Made by a program: the position numbers and the translations under genes | In this document: one piece after another, positions 32,868 through 42,876 of the stretch | How positions within the stretch are numbered: the first letter of the stretch is position 1 | Layout of the letters: each line of letters starts with the position of its first letter | The notes under the pieces: generated by a model | Seen by the model: only the letters and a program-made list of their open reading frames with translations | Told to the model about the DNA's origin: nothing | Database searches by the model: none | Assembly (NCBI RefSeq): GCF_000304475.1 | Contig: NC_018951.1 | Coordinates: 124,001 to 188,000, forward strand | Origin: Kazachstania africana CBS 2517 | Taxonomy: Eukaryota > Ascomycota > Saccharomycetes > Saccharomycetales > Saccharomycetaceae | Direction of reading: 5' to 3' | Length of the DNA: 64,000 nucleotides

Positions 32868-33685
32868 TGTCTCCTTCTTGTATGTGCTTGCAGTTGATAT
32901 TTTAATGATGTCCTCTTGGAATATAAATATACCCGAATTTCTAAAGAATAAGAAAGATGATCTTTCCTGTAATGGATATAAGTCGGTATATTTATATAAC
33001 AAATATTCCAGTTACGTTAAGAAGTCTAAAATTTTATTTAATAGCAAGAGTAAATTAATTAACCAATTTATTAATTAATCTAATTAATGGTAAAGCGATG
33101 ATGACCTTGTTCGAAGATACCTTCTTTTCTTTTTTGAAAAATTTTCCTCTCTTTCGCTGCGCTCGCGTCTTTTTTCTCTTTCGTGTGTGCCATGCGCTGG
33201 GAAAAGAAGCGATCCTTTCTAATACAAAAAAAAAATAAATATGAGACTTCTTTCTTTTTGACCTCTTTTGCTTAGAAAACAGCGTAGAACAATAGAGCGG
33301 AGAGGATGTTGATCAATCTGGTTGTGGCATACAGAGACGACCAACACCGCAATGTGTAGAGCCACGCTGACGGTACTTCTCTTGGGGAGTTGGGCTGAGA
33401 GAAGTCAGCCAGCCCATGCATGTTATGGAGATATTCCCCTCCATATTGCGTTTGACAATAATGCATGGTTTAGATGACTCGTACTTGTTTGAGCCTTGTA
33501 GCGTACGGAGATTCCCGGCATGTAATAAATAGTAAGTGAAAGAGTATAAGTGTTATGTTGGAAAAGGTGACAGATTCTGATTCTGTCCAATATCTTGAAT
33601 ATATATACACGTACATTAATTAATATCGACATAAAGGAGTAAAAACATTCATAACTACTAGAAAACGTTCACATTAAAATTTGTC
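32868..33685. other. FCY2 promoter and spacer between tandem permeases
   Basis: This 818-base gap contains short AT-rich stretches, TTAATTAA-type repeats near 33055-33090 and a GC-rich CTGCGCTCGCG at 33158-33168. No coding region is recognised. Confidence 0.45.
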
Positions 33686-35236
33686 TTAGCGACCGACGTA
33701 TTTCAACTCTAATGGTCTAACAGCCACATATACTATAAATGCCCAACTGCCGCCTAACTCTAAACCAATGTCTCCACCGTTTTCACCAATTAAACGGCCT
33801 ATCTCACCAGTCCAGAACGTTTCATTCATACCTAGAGCTACACCAAAGGCACCGACAAATAATGCAATCGCACTGGCTATTCCTAAGGGTAATTTGGATG
33901 GATTATTCCAGTCTTCAATGTTATAGTTTCTGAAATCATTACGTCTGAAGATGAAATGTTCCGCTAATCCTAACGAAATGTAAATGGCGCTATAATAAGC
34001 AACTGTATTCATAAAATATTCCAGGAAAGATTCGTAGTAATAGCATGCAGGAATTGCAATGGCTAATGCCGCACAGTTCCCTGCCACGGTCCAGAATGCT
34101 CTTGGTAACTTCGCTAGTGGCTCCCATGTGGCTTGTACTGATAAGGCAATGGTATACATATTAGGACAATTATTAGCGATTGTAGATAATGCAAATACCA
34201 CACAACAAAATTCACCAAACCCATGTAAAGATTTTCTCACTAAGACACAGTAGATCAGCCCGCCAATACCATTGTTATTATAATATTCTGACCATATACT
34301 ATCAGTATATGTACCCATGGCCAAGGCTGCGCCAAGCATCATGGAGAATACTAATGCAATGAACAGACCCATGTATAAAAAGATAAAAATTTTCATCTTG
34401 CTCGTATTTCTTGGCATATAGACAGTGTAATCCGCTGCATACGTAGCCCATGCAGCTGCATAGCCGTATACTGCACAACCAAATGATAATACATTACCTG
34501 CAGTGGTAGGACCCGACGTCCAATCACCATTCGTAAAGTTACCGGACATTTTCATACGAGCAATTAATATAAGAAAAATTGCAAAATTTGGTATCCATGA
34601 CCATCTTTCATAATTATGGATCACCTTGTAACCAAAGAAAGTGACCAATACAGTGCCACCTAGAATAATAAGACATCCAGCCCATAGTGGACACTGATGA
34701 CCATTTTGGTTAACCATATTTAACACTTGAGCGGAACAAATTGTGTTTAATACACACCAACCCACACAGGAAATGACATTAACTAGTGAGAAAAACCTGC
34801 CTGTCCAATAACCCATGAAATATCTTGATAGAACCATCTGTCTCAGGCCCAATTTCGCACCGAATATTGAAAAGTAGGCGACTGGAAGCACACCGATCAT
34901 ATTGAAGAAAATAATCGTTAGAGCAGAGGCGCCAAAATTTAAACCATAAACTGGTGGCCCTAAGGCACCTGTGGTAAGGCATGAAAGAACCAGATTAGCA
35001 GAAAACCACATATTTGCAGGGTGTAAGACGGAAGTGTCTGTCTTCAAATCATCTGTAACTGGGTCAATACCATGCGTTTCTGCATTTAAATTTGATATCC
35101 ATGTATGTAAAAAGAGAGAACTTTCCTCGGTGGCTATGGACTCTGATTTTGACGAAAACTCTGTTTTCGATACAGTCCCATCTAAATGCTTATTACCAAC
35201 AATTTTTTCTAAATCTTGAATTTCACTTTCTGGCAT
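33686..35236 (-). CDS. FCY2-family permease, diverged tandem copy
   Basis: The 516-residue product is clearly a nucleobase:cation symporter-1 family permease, in tandem behind FCY2 on the same strand. It keeps NMWFSANLVLS, the end PLELKYVGR and the substrate-region asparagines in ANNCPNMYTIAL. It differs from the other two copies in transmembrane regions: GYWTGRFFSLVNV replaces GNVTARIFALINV, and GYAAAWATYAADYTVYMP replaces the GFATGWTTYAS type. The frame is intact. In S. cerevisiae the related FCY21 and FCY22 lie only near PCL6, so this copy is probably a local duplicate of FCY2 with changed specificity or a relaxed role. Substrate unknown. Confidence 0.9.
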   Translation of the reverse strand: MPESEIQDLEKIVGNKHLDGTVSKTEFSSKSESIATEESSLFLHTWISNLNAETHGIDPVTDDLKTDTSVLHPANMWFSANLVLSCLTTGALGPPVYGLNFGASALTIIFFNMIGVLPVAYFSIFGAKLGLRQMVLSRYFMGYWTGRFFSLVNVISCVGWCVLNTICSAQVLNMVNQNGHQCPLWAGCLIILGGTVLVTFFGYKVIHNYERWSWIPNFAIFLILIARMKMSGNFTNGDWTSGPTTAGNVLSFGCAVYGYAAAWATYAADYTVYMPRNTSKMKIFIFLYMGLFIALVFSMMLGAALAMGTYTDSIWSEYYNNNGIGGLIYCVLVRKSLHGFGEFCCVVFALSTIANNCPNMYTIALSVQATWEPLAKLPRAFWTVAGNCAALAIAIPACYYYESFLEYFMNTVAYYSAIYISLGLAEHFIFRRNDFRNYNIEDWNNPSKLPLGIASAIALFVGAFGVALGMNETFWTGEIGRLIGENGGDIGLELGGSWAFIVYVAVRPLELKYVGR

Positions 35237-35958
35237 TATAAAGGGAGAAAAAGACTGCGAATGAAAAAGGTAACAATAGACCTTTGCGACTTGGTATAAG
35301 CTTCTCTATTTTATGAAAAGCTGCTTGTACATGTACCTTGTACCTGAGAAATAGTCATCGATGCTTAAGTTATTTGATGTCTTTATATATAATTGGCATT
35401 TGACATTTTGATAAAGAAAAGATTATCAAAAGAATTGGAAAAAGTAACCTATCTCAGTAAGAAAACTCGTAGAGGGGATATCCGAAATTTTGAGATTTGA
35501 TAATACTTTTTTTTTCTAACACTCATCCAAGACGCTTTCACTGTGAATAATGCGTATGCAAAATCCGTAGGAGAATGAAATTTGTTCGGAAATTCGACGG
35601 ATGGAAAAGGAAAAAAGCCATGAAAATGGCACCGACGACTTCACATGTTGAGAAAGGACTGGAAGAAAACGGGCTGTGTGGTTAGTAATGGTGTGCTTAG
35701 CAGCAACTTTGGAAACTGCAATCAGAAATAAGGACATAGGCATACACAATTTGCGACGTAAAATGTGGACAGACAATTTTTTTGGTATTAGTGGAAGCTG
35801 GATCAGTTCTAGTACTCAAAGTTTACTGCTTGTTCTACCTTCCTTCTATTTTGTAAAGTTTTTATCGTTATCGTATGCGTGCTTTTTGATGGCAATCTAC
35901 ATATATTATGATTGTCATTAGCAGTTGTAGATATATGGGATTCCCCCAAACAAATGTC

Positions 35959-35981
35959 TATATAGGCATGCTGCCTATATA
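35959..35981. repeat. 10-base inverted repeat
   Basis: Arms TATATAGGCA and TGCCTATATA are separated by TGC. The match is perfect. Lies about 720 bases upstream of the diverged permease gene. Confidence 0.8.
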
Positions 35982-36104
35982 ATCCTTAAGTGTCCCCTTT
36001 TATGCCATGACAGTCGTTCTATTCAATATTTCATGTGCATGAATTGTCATTGTAGTTATTGAACTATCTCTAAATTTGTCGTTTTCTTCCACATAAATGT
36101 ATGG

Positions 36105-36129
36105 GTTTTGGCAGAAATGGTGCCAAAAC
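36105..36129. repeat. 9-base inverted repeat
   Basis: Arms GTTTTGGCA and TGCCAAAAC are separated by seven bases. The match is perfect. It may be a dimeric protein site or a hairpin. Confidence 0.8.
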
Positions 36130-36739
36130 TTTTCTGACGCCGATGACAGATTTCCGGAAAGGGAAAATTTCGCACCATGAAGCAGTGAATAATGCATTTC
36201 AGATACATAAAATCATATTATCCTAATCAAAATTAATGGCACAAGACATTATGGAGAGAGCTGTAGCAAAAAAACTTGGTAATTTTCTGAGAATTAATAC
36301 ATGCTTGAAAAGAATAATCTTCCAGCCTCCTATAAGTTTACTCAATTCGAGGATTCCAACTTTTGTTGTAAAAGACAACTGCATATAATGACTACGATTT
36401 GTCCCTCCGATGATGTCCTAACACATTTTTTCTATTGGGTGAGTTATTGTTTTTTCCATCTTTTTCAGTGGCCGTTATCATCGATGCATGAGAAATGCGT
36501 GCGCCAAAGTAAATTTTTCGCACCTTATGATTGTTCAAAGTAGAGCGAGAGAAAGAAAATGCATTACTCATCCAGGAAAGATTCGGAACGTTTAGTTCCA
36601 CAAAACAAGAGAAGACGACAAAAATATTGATATAAAATTTGTAAGAGTTAAAATTGCCTATAACATGTTACAGGTAAAAGTATATGAATAAAATTTTGTG
36701 CTAAATAATAATAATTATGTAAAAATATTATCGATTATT

Positions 36740-37394
36740 TTAGTTCTTACCCTTCTTCTTGGAATCCTTCTTTTCGGCCTTCTTAGCAGCTTCAGTTTGT
36801 TCCTTGACGACCTTCTTAACGATCTTTTGTTCTTCAATTAAGAAAGCTCTGACAATTCTTTCCTTGACACAGTTAGCACATCTGGAACCACCGTAAGCTC
36901 TGGAAACAGTCTTGTGAGTCTTGGAGACAGTAGCGTATTGTCTTGGTCTTAAAGCAGCAACACCGGCTAAAGCGATACCACAGTCACCACACTTTGGTCT
37001 AGAAGCTAACTTCTTGACGTGTTGGGCACGTAAAACACCACCTGGGGTCTTGACGACCTTAATCTTGTTAGACTTGGTGTTGTCTGTTTGAAAAAAACGA
37101 TAGAGTTTATTGTTAGTAAAAAAAGCTTTCTCATAGGTGAGAGGAAAAAATGTATGGAATCTTGTAAAATGGTCTAGTCTGAGCATAGAACCGTTCGATA
37201 CCAATACTCAACTTACTGGCATTGCATCTTCTTCCAGGAACCAAGCTTTTAATGTTCCGTACGGGTCATTCCACCATAAATTTGGTTGAAGTCTAAGCAT
37301 CTTAAGGATTCCATTAATTTTCCACTTGTGAGTTTATTGGAGTGTTCTTAAACATACATGGATTTCTTCTTCTGAAGGTAACACGTTGAGCCAT
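36740..37394 (-). CDS. RPL34A: 60S ribosomal protein eL34, one intron
   Basis: Exon 1 is 37394-37358 (MAQRVTFRRRNP plus one base) and exon 2 is 37083-36740. The spliced product of 126 residues (121 in S. cerevisiae) continues YNTKSNKIKVVKTPGG and has the CGDC...CANC zinc-binding cysteines, ending in a Lys-rich tail. The splice position is the same as in S. cerevisiae RPL34A. Frame-open sequence immediately 5' of exon 2 is intron. The protein is a core part of the large ribosomal subunit. Two Rap1-like sites lie about 430-450 bases upstream. The ohnolog RPL34B is on the sister block in S. cerevisiae. Confidence 0.97.
37084..37357 (-). other. RPL34A: RPL34A intron (274 bases)
   Basis: The donor GTATGT is at 37357-37352, the branch point TACTAAC at 37118-37112 and the acceptor CAG ends at 37084. 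All three match the yeast consensus. Splicing restores the codon for Tyr13. Confidence 0.96.
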
Positions 37395-37977
37395 TTTTGA
37401 TTGATCTCTTGATATATTATCTTACAGAATTGACAACTGTTTACATTTTAATGGAATTTTAATCACTAATAATTATGAAAATTAAGTGGTTTAGGATTAT
37501 TGCGATGAATGGGCATACTCTGCGTACACTTTCCGAATTCCCCGTTCACTGAGTTTGCGAGACGAAACTTTGGAAAGAGATTCGTGAACTCCCAGGCAGA
37601 GATCCCATTACGGCACAGGGCCATCGTCGGTCTACAGGCCCACCAGACACCTCCTGCAAGTTGCGTCCAATTCCCTGAGAGAATTCCTACTGGGCAGGAT
37701 GGGAGCAGTCGAATGCGGATACGTGTTGGAACTTCGTCATCTTTCTCCACTGCGAACAAATAAAAACGGAAAAAGTGACGCAAAAATAAATCGAAAAGAA
37801 AAAAATAGTCCTGCAATAACCACCCAGACCTCGAACCCATACACAATGCAAAAACAGTCAAAGACAAAACTTGTAAGAAACTTTCTCTGTATATTGGTGT
37901 GTACAAATTGAAATAAAAATATGTCGAAGTGTATCATTATTTATCATAGGTTCTTCTATATGGGGTGTATATTATAT
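37395..37977. other. RPL34A promoter and HMF1 3' flank
   Basis: This 583-base gap holds the Rap1-like sites below. A 146-codon reverse frame across 37466-37906 overlaps the promoter and has no recognisable product; I treat it as chance. Confidence 0.55.
37821..37844. promoter_or_regulatory. Paired Rap1-like sites upstream of RPL34A
   Basis: CACCCAGACC and AACCCATACAC lie in tandem in the same orientation, about 430-450 bases before the RPL34A ATG. The second matches the core of the ribosomal-protein Rap1 consensus ACACCCRYACAYM; the first matches less well. Tandem Rap1 sites are typical of yeast ribosomal-protein promoters. Confidence 0.55.
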
Positions 37978-38364
37978 TTAATTGTTTTCAACAGCAACAA
38001 CTTCAATTTCCAAGTCTGCATTTAATGGTAAAGCAGCCACGGCAACACACGATCTGGCAGGCTTGTGAGCCTTGAAATATTTAGCGTAAACAACATTTAA
38101 TTCACTGAAATATTTGATATCAGCTAAGAAAATATTGACTTTAACGATATTTTCTAAAGAGGAATTGCTTGCTTTCAAGACGGTCTTGATATTTTCCAAT
38201 ACTTGAGTAGTCTTATCGGCAATGGAGCCTTCAACTGGCTTCCCATCTGGTGTTAGTGGGATTTGGCCAGAAAGATAAATCATGTTTCCGACTTTAGCAG
38301 CGTGAGAATAAGAAGCGGCTTGTGCTGGTGCACCTGGAGCGTTGATTGTGGTAACGTTAGACAT
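37978..38364 (-). CDS. HMF1: RidA/YjgF-family protein Hmf1
   Basis: The 128-residue product (129 in S. cerevisiae, YER057C) has family motifs SGQIPLTPDGKPVEG and RSCVAVAALPLNADLEIEVVA, the latter with the conserved Arg that binds the carboxylate of the imine. RidA proteins hydrolyse reactive enamine/imine intermediates from amino-acid dehydratases. It lacks the N-terminal mitochondrial targeting extension of its ohnolog Mmf1, so it is the cytosolic Hmf1 type. It is divergent with PET117. Confidence 0.94.
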   Translation of the reverse strand: MSNVTTINAPGAPAQAASYSHAAKVGNMIYLSGQIPLTPDGKPVEGSIADKTTQVLENIKTVLKASNSSLENIVKVNIFLADIKYFSELNVVYAKYFKAHKPARSCVAVAALPLNADLEIEVVAVENN

Positions 38365-38731
38365 TGTTCGATTTTCGTGATGTTTGTTTTAAGGCTACTC
38401 TTGAGCATTGTTGTTTTTTTCTTTTATCAAGGAAGATTTACATATATATATATCGCTCAATGGCAAGTATGACTAATGACGCCCATTACGTTGCTACGGG
38501 AATGGACGAGTTTGTCTACTGCTGAGCAAATATGTACAAGAAAACGCGTGACTGCGTCATTGAGACACACGAGTCTGGTGAATCTGTTGTTCAAGATCGT
38601 TGCTATTTACTCCGAACTGTCTTGACGTTTAATGAGCATTTCAAAATGAAGGAATAAGGGCAAAAAGAAAGGAAGGTGGAAAAACAAGATCCCAACATAA
38701 GAAGGAGAGGAAGTTCTGGACTGGACTAATA
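38365..38731. other. Divergent promoter HMF1/PET117
   Basis: This 367-base gap has one ACGCGT at 38544-38549 and TGACGCC/GACTGCGTCA motifs nearby. A short TATA repeat lies at 38440-38451, about 80 bases upstream of HMF1. Confidence 0.45.
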
Positions 38732-39058
38732 ATGAGTAGGGCCAGTAAGATAACCTTCGGTGTGTCGTGCCTCGTCACTGCCGTCACGGTGGTAGGTGTT
38801 CATATTGTACAAGGCATGGAAAGAGAGACTTTACATCAGGGACCTATCAAAGATGCCAAGAGATTAGCAGAGAAGAAGAAGTTGAAAGAGGCTAAAGTGG
38901 AATTAGACGACGAGACGAAGTTGAAGAAAAGGACATTCAATATAAACGATCATGACAAACAGCAAGAATTGAGAAAGAAATACGAAACTATGCAACCATT
39001 GACCGGAGAAGTCGTTACGAAGGACGGCGAAGTTGTATCTTCATCACTGTCTAATTGA
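38732..39058 (+). CDS. PET117: Cytochrome c oxidase assembly factor Pet117
   Basis: The 108-residue product (107 in S. cerevisiae, YER058W) has an N-terminal hydrophobic helix (KITFGVSCLVTAVTVVGVH) followed by the conserved VQGMERETLHQGPIKDA and a Lys/Glu-rich matrix tail. In mitochondria Pet117 couples heme A synthase Cox15 oligomers to complex IV assembly. It neighbours HMF1 and PCL6 as in S. cerevisiae. Confidence 0.95.
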   Translation: MSRASKITFGVSCLVTAVTVVGVHIVQGMERETLHQGPIKDAKRLAEKKKLKEAKVELDDETKLKKRTFNINDHDKQQELRKKYETMQPLTGEVVTKDGEVVSSSLSN

Positions 39059-39475
39059 CGCTCTTTTTCCTCGAGCAATATCCACTAAAACCTGTAAATA
39101 GAAGCCTTCTATTGGCAACAGTACATATCTATGTATAGTAACATCCACTCTTCAAGTGGCATTCTCAAAGGGTTTTCCCATTCAGAGATGCTGTGTTTCA
39201 GTCAAAACCACTTGTATGACAAAGCGCTTTGAAAGGAAAAGGAAAAAAAAGTATTTATAAACATCTTTAGCAAAGAAGCCATTTTTACAAAGGATATTCT
39301 AAGATTTCAGGACAGAATCATTCCAGACGTTCTATTGGAACTCCAGTGTGAAGAACAGTTAGTTGTATAGGTTGTAACTCATTTACTAAACAAATAGCAA
39401 CAGCCTTTTTCATATTTACTAGTAAAAAAAAAGATAACTCAAAAAAAGAAGGAAATACAGAGACAGAGGCATAAT
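39059..39475. other. PET117-PCL6 intergenic region
   Basis: This 417-base gap shows no ORF or RNA of note. It has A-rich runs just before PCL6. Confidence 0.5.
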
Positions 39476-40417
39476 ATGAGCAGTATAGTAACCTCATCAC
39501 CTGCCAGGAGTCTTAGTGCAGCATCTGTACCTTTGCAAGCTACAGAACTACGCAAGACTGAGAGCCTTGAACCGCATCGAAAACTAAGTGAACCTTTAGT
39601 TATCCAAAGACATCATTCCATAAGTAGAAGTACGAGTAAGATGAGTAATAATAACTCTCCAAAGCCTGTGATATCTAACAAGGGTACGACGAATAATGAT
39701 AATAATGCTTCTTTACATGTGGCTTCTAAGAAGATTTTGTTACAAAAAAAAGATGGTTTAGAAGAACGAGATAAAGAAAACTATTCCATTAGTAATGAAG
39801 ATGAAATTTTCGAAGTGTTTAATCCTGATAAAATTGCATCTTTACCGATGAACAAGTTACTCGAAATGTTGACGACTTTATTAGAGACAATAATTCAATC
39901 AAATGATAATATTAATAATGTGCATCCATTAAAGATGAATGAAATACCAAAAATATTAGAGCATGATAGCACTGGTTGTTTAAATGCCATGTTAAGTTTC
40001 AAAGGTAAACATATTCCACAAATAAATCTAGAACAATATTTTAAAAGAATCCAAAAATATTGTCCCACAACCAATGATGTGTTTTTATCACTTTTGATCT
40101 ATTTCGATAGAATATTCAATAAATGTAATAGTAAATTTGACAATTACGGACACGACAACCCACAAATATTCGTAATGGATTCATATAATATTCATAGGCT
40201 AATAATTGCTGGTGTAACAGTAAGTACGAAATTCTTAAGCGATTTTTTCTACAGTAATTCAAGGTACGCAAAAGTTGGTGGTATTTCATTAAAAGAACTA
40301 AATTATCTGGAATTACAATTTTTAATACTTTGTGATTTCAATTTACTAATATCCATTGAAGAATACGAAAGATATGCTAATTTGCTGTATCGATTCTACA
40401 AGACAAACACCAATTAA
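39476..40417 (+). CDS. PCL6: Pho80-type cyclin Pcl6/Pcl7
   Basis: The 313-residue product (420 in Pcl6, 285 in Pcl7 of S. cerevisiae) has a disordered Ser-rich N-terminus and a cyclin box at about 175-305. Typical Pho80-like motifs are FLSLLIYFDRIFNK, NIHRLIIAGVTVSTKFLSD and GGISLKELNYLELQFL. The cyclin pairs with kinase Pho85 and in yeast controls glycogen synthase phosphorylation and metabolism. Position between PET117 and an FCY21-type gene is that of PCL6 (YER059W). Confidence 0.92.
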   Translation: MSSIVTSSPARSLSAASVPLQATELRKTESLEPHRKLSEPLVIQRHHSISRSTSKMSNNNSPKPVISNKGTTNNDNNASLHVASKKILLQKKDGLEERDKENYSISNEDEIFEVFNPDKIASLPMNKLLEMLTTLLETIIQSNDNINNVHPLKMNEIPKILEHDSTGCLNAMLSFKGKHIPQINLEQYFKRIQKYCPTTNDVFLSLLIYFDRIFNKCNSKFDNYGHDNPQIFVMDSYNIHRLIIAGVTVSTKFLSDFFYSNSRYAKVGGISLKELNYLELQFLILCDFNLLISIEEYERYANLLYRFYKTNTN

Positions 40418-41184
40418 ATAATATCCGTATGAATTTCCAAAGTGTTTCTACTTTTCCCCTCCACACCCACATATATCAAGGATATGTATATATGTATATA
40501 TATATATGTATATATCACGATAGTAATAATAGTACCGCTCGTGTTTGAACTCGATGACCTAATAGCTTAGTTGTTCACGTTCATCGAAGGCATCGACAGT
40601 ATGCACACCGCATAAATTTTTTGACACCAATGTGTCACATGACCTCCCTGCATCGATTTTTCCTCCGAGCTGGTCGAGCCGAGTTCAAACGAGCTTTTCT
40701 TTTTTCCGCCGTCTGCAGCTTTCCGCAGAGAAAGACGGCGGAAAATAATGACTTCTCCAGTGAAAATCGCGCATTGCGGAGCACTGGGATTGTTCGAGAG
40801 GATTGTTTTCTCATTAAATTCTAATCTAATTTTTAATTTATTTTGAGTAGATTCTGCTCAGTGCAAATTATTAAGAACTGAGTAAAGCTGACTTCTCTCT
40901 CTATTTGTGAGGAGGAAGGGAAAACGGTTCCTTGCTTTTTTCTTCTCTCTACAGGATGGTCCTCATCATCATACAAGTAATTTGGATATCTCTTGATAAG
41001 CAGAGTTGATATATAAGTCTTATCAAAATGACATTTTTTTAGGATGTTGGGTCTCCTTATTTATAATAAAAACCAAAGAAAGAACAAATAATAATTAATA
41101 TTTCTTTTCTCTTCTTATTTTAGTTCTTGTCTTAAATGTAGCCGTCCTTTCGATATCTAGCCCTCAGTCACACGTTATAGTAAA
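40418..41184. other. PCL6 to permease gap with TA repeats and hairpin
   Basis: This 767-base gap has a TATATGTATA repeat tract at 40484-40516, a perfect 13-base hairpin at 40702-40745 and TATA-like AT-rich sequence close to the permease start. The short frame at 40621-40824 spans the hairpin and looks like chance. Confidence 0.5.
40702..40745. repeat. 13-base GC-rich inverted repeat in permease promoter
   Basis: The left arm TTTTCCGCCGTCT is at 40702-40714 and the right arm AGACGGCGGAAAA at 40733-40745, perfectly matched, with an 18-base loop that contains a nested CTGC/GCAG. CGG and CCG triplets suit zinc-cluster regulators. Starts 483 bases upstream of the permease ATG. Confidence 0.85.
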
Positions 41185-42768
41185 ATGTCGTCAACAAATG
41201 ATACGTACGGGATCGATGACATCGAGGCTCTCAAACATAGAAATTTACCTGATAACAAATCAATAGGGAATGCTACTGAGTTGTATCTCGATACAAGCTC
41301 AAAAGAATCTCAAGAGTTAATTGAAACAAAATTAAATTTCTTAAATAAATTCGCCGCTAGATTTAATACAGAAACTAAAGGTGTGGAGCCTGTCGCTGAC
41401 GAAGAAAGAAATGAAAATGATGGTATCTTAAATGCTGCTTCGATGTGGTTCTCTGCTAACATGGTTCTTTCAGCTTACGCCATGGGTGGTTTAGGTCCGA
41501 TGGTTTACGGTTTGAATTTCGGTACATCTTGTCTCGTCATTCTTTTCTTTAGTATCCTAGGTTTATTACCTGTGGCATATTTCTCTCTATTTGGTGTACA
41601 ATTCGGTTTGAGACAGATGGTTCTTTCCAGATTCTTAATCGGTAATGTAACCGCTAGAATCTTCGCTCTAATCAATGTCGTTGCGTGTGTCGGTTGGGGT
41701 GTATTAAATACTGTCACTTCATCACAATTATTAAACATGGTCAATAATGAAGGCGATAATCTGCCACTTTGGGGTGGTTGTCTGATTATTATTGGTGCCA
41801 CCGTCATTGTCACTTTCTTTGGTTATAGTGTCATTCATACTTACGAAAAATATTCGTGGATTCCTAATTTTGCCGTGTTCTTAGTTATCATTGCAAGATT
41901 ACACACATCTGGTAAATTTACAGCTGGTGAATGGACCACTGGTCAAACAACTGCCGGTGACGTCTTATCCTTCGGTTCTTGTATCTTTGGTTTCGCTGCT
42001 GGTTGGACAACTTATGCCTCAGATTACACTGTCTATATGCCAAAGAACACAAATAAATATAAGATTTTCTTCTCATTAGTCGGTGGTCTCTCATTCCCAT
42101 TATTCTTCTGTATGATGATCGGTGCTGCTGTCGGGAGAGCCGGTGTCAACGATGCTGCATGGAGTGATGCTTATAATTCTAACGGTATGGGTGGTCTAAC
42201 CTATCAAGTCCTAGTTCCAAATTCTCTTCATGGATTCGGTCAATTCTGTTGTGTTCTATTAGCAATGTCCATTGTGGCTAACAACGTCCCAAACATGTAC
42301 ACCATTGCCTTATCAGTCCAAGCTATGTGGGAACCATTAGCTAATATTCCTAGAGTCTTCTGGACGCTTGCTGGTAACGCAGCCGCTTTAGCTATTGCCA
42401 TTCCTTGTGTCTATTATTTCAATACTTTCATGAATTACTTCATGGATTCCATCGGTTACTACTTAGCTATCTACATTTCCATGTCACTAGCTGAACACTT
42501 AATTTTCAGGAAAAATGACTTTAGAAACTATAACGTCGAAGATTGGAACAATTGGGACAAATTACCAATTGGTATTGCTGGTACTGCAGGTCTAATAGTC
42601 GGTGCATTCGGTGTTGCTCTTGGCATGGACCAAACATACTGGGTAGGTGAAATTTCACGTCTCATCGGTGACTACGGTGGTGATATTGGTTTTGAATTAG
42701 GTGCAGGTTGGGCATTCATAATATATGTTGCTATAAGGCCGTTAGAACTTAAATACTTTGGTCGTTAA
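41185..42768 (+). CDS. FCY21: Purine-cytosine permease family, FCY21/FCY22 position
   Basis: The 527-residue product is closely similar to FCY2 of this window (shared GNVTARIFALIN, GWTTYASDYTVYMP and end ELKYFGR) and keeps the ANNVPNMYTIAL segment. It lies between PCL6 and CEM1, the place of FCY21 and FCY22 in S. cerevisiae, but only one copy is present. It has twelve predicted transmembrane segments. The symbol is by synteny; actual substrates may be as in Fcy2. Closeness to FCY2 suggests either recent duplication or gene conversion. Confidence 0.88.
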   Translation: MSSTNDTYGIDDIEALKHRNLPDNKSIGNATELYLDTSSKESQELIETKLNFLNKFAARFNTETKGVEPVADEERNENDGILNAASMWFSANMVLSAYAMGGLGPMVYGLNFGTSCLVILFFSILGLLPVAYFSLFGVQFGLRQMVLSRFLIGNVTARIFALINVVACVGWGVLNTVTSSQLLNMVNNEGDNLPLWGGCLIIIGATVIVTFFGYSVIHTYEKYSWIPNFAVFLVIIARLHTSGKFTAGEWTTGQTTAGDVLSFGSCIFGFAAGWTTYASDYTVYMPKNTNKYKIFFSLVGGLSFPLFFCMMIGAAVGRAGVNDAAWSDAYNSNGMGGLTYQVLVPNSLHGFGQFCCVLLAMSIVANNVPNMYTIALSVQAMWEPLANIPRVFWTLAGNAAALAIAIPCVYYFNTFMNYFMDSIGYYLAIYISMSLAEHLIFRKNDFRNYNVEDWNNWDKLPIGIAGTAGLIVGAFGVALGMDQTYWVGEISRLIGDYGGDIGFELGAGWAFIIYVAIRPLELKYFGR

Positions 42769-42876
42769 CCTCATCATTTTCTCAAAAAAAATTCAGCATT
42801 TAATACTACGTCATACTTTGTCTATATTTTTATACAATCATATCTAATATACAATCTCAATAAAAGTACACTATTT

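Larger units (their letters stand above)
35237..36739. other. 1.5-kb gene-free region with hairpins between the tandem permease and RPL34A
   Basis: Several short open frames occur on both strands but none is recognised. Repeated TGTAC occurs at 35325-35345. Two perfect inverted repeats (35959-35981 and 36105-36129) are listed separately. The region is upstream of the diverged permease and downstream of RPL34A. Confidence 0.5.

Noticed and set aside
32868..33002. 45-codon N-terminal extension of FCY2
   Set aside because: It has no ATG, and the family start (NVYEIQDLE) follows the ATG at 32867.
37084..37204. Alternative RPL34A start directly upstream of exon 2
   Set aside because: The sequence is intron, with a TACTAAC branch point and CAG acceptor; exon 1 at 37394-37358 gives the conserved N-terminus.
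37466..37906. 146-codon reverse frame upstream of RPL34A
   Set aside because: It covers the Rap1-like promoter sites and shows no family resemblance.
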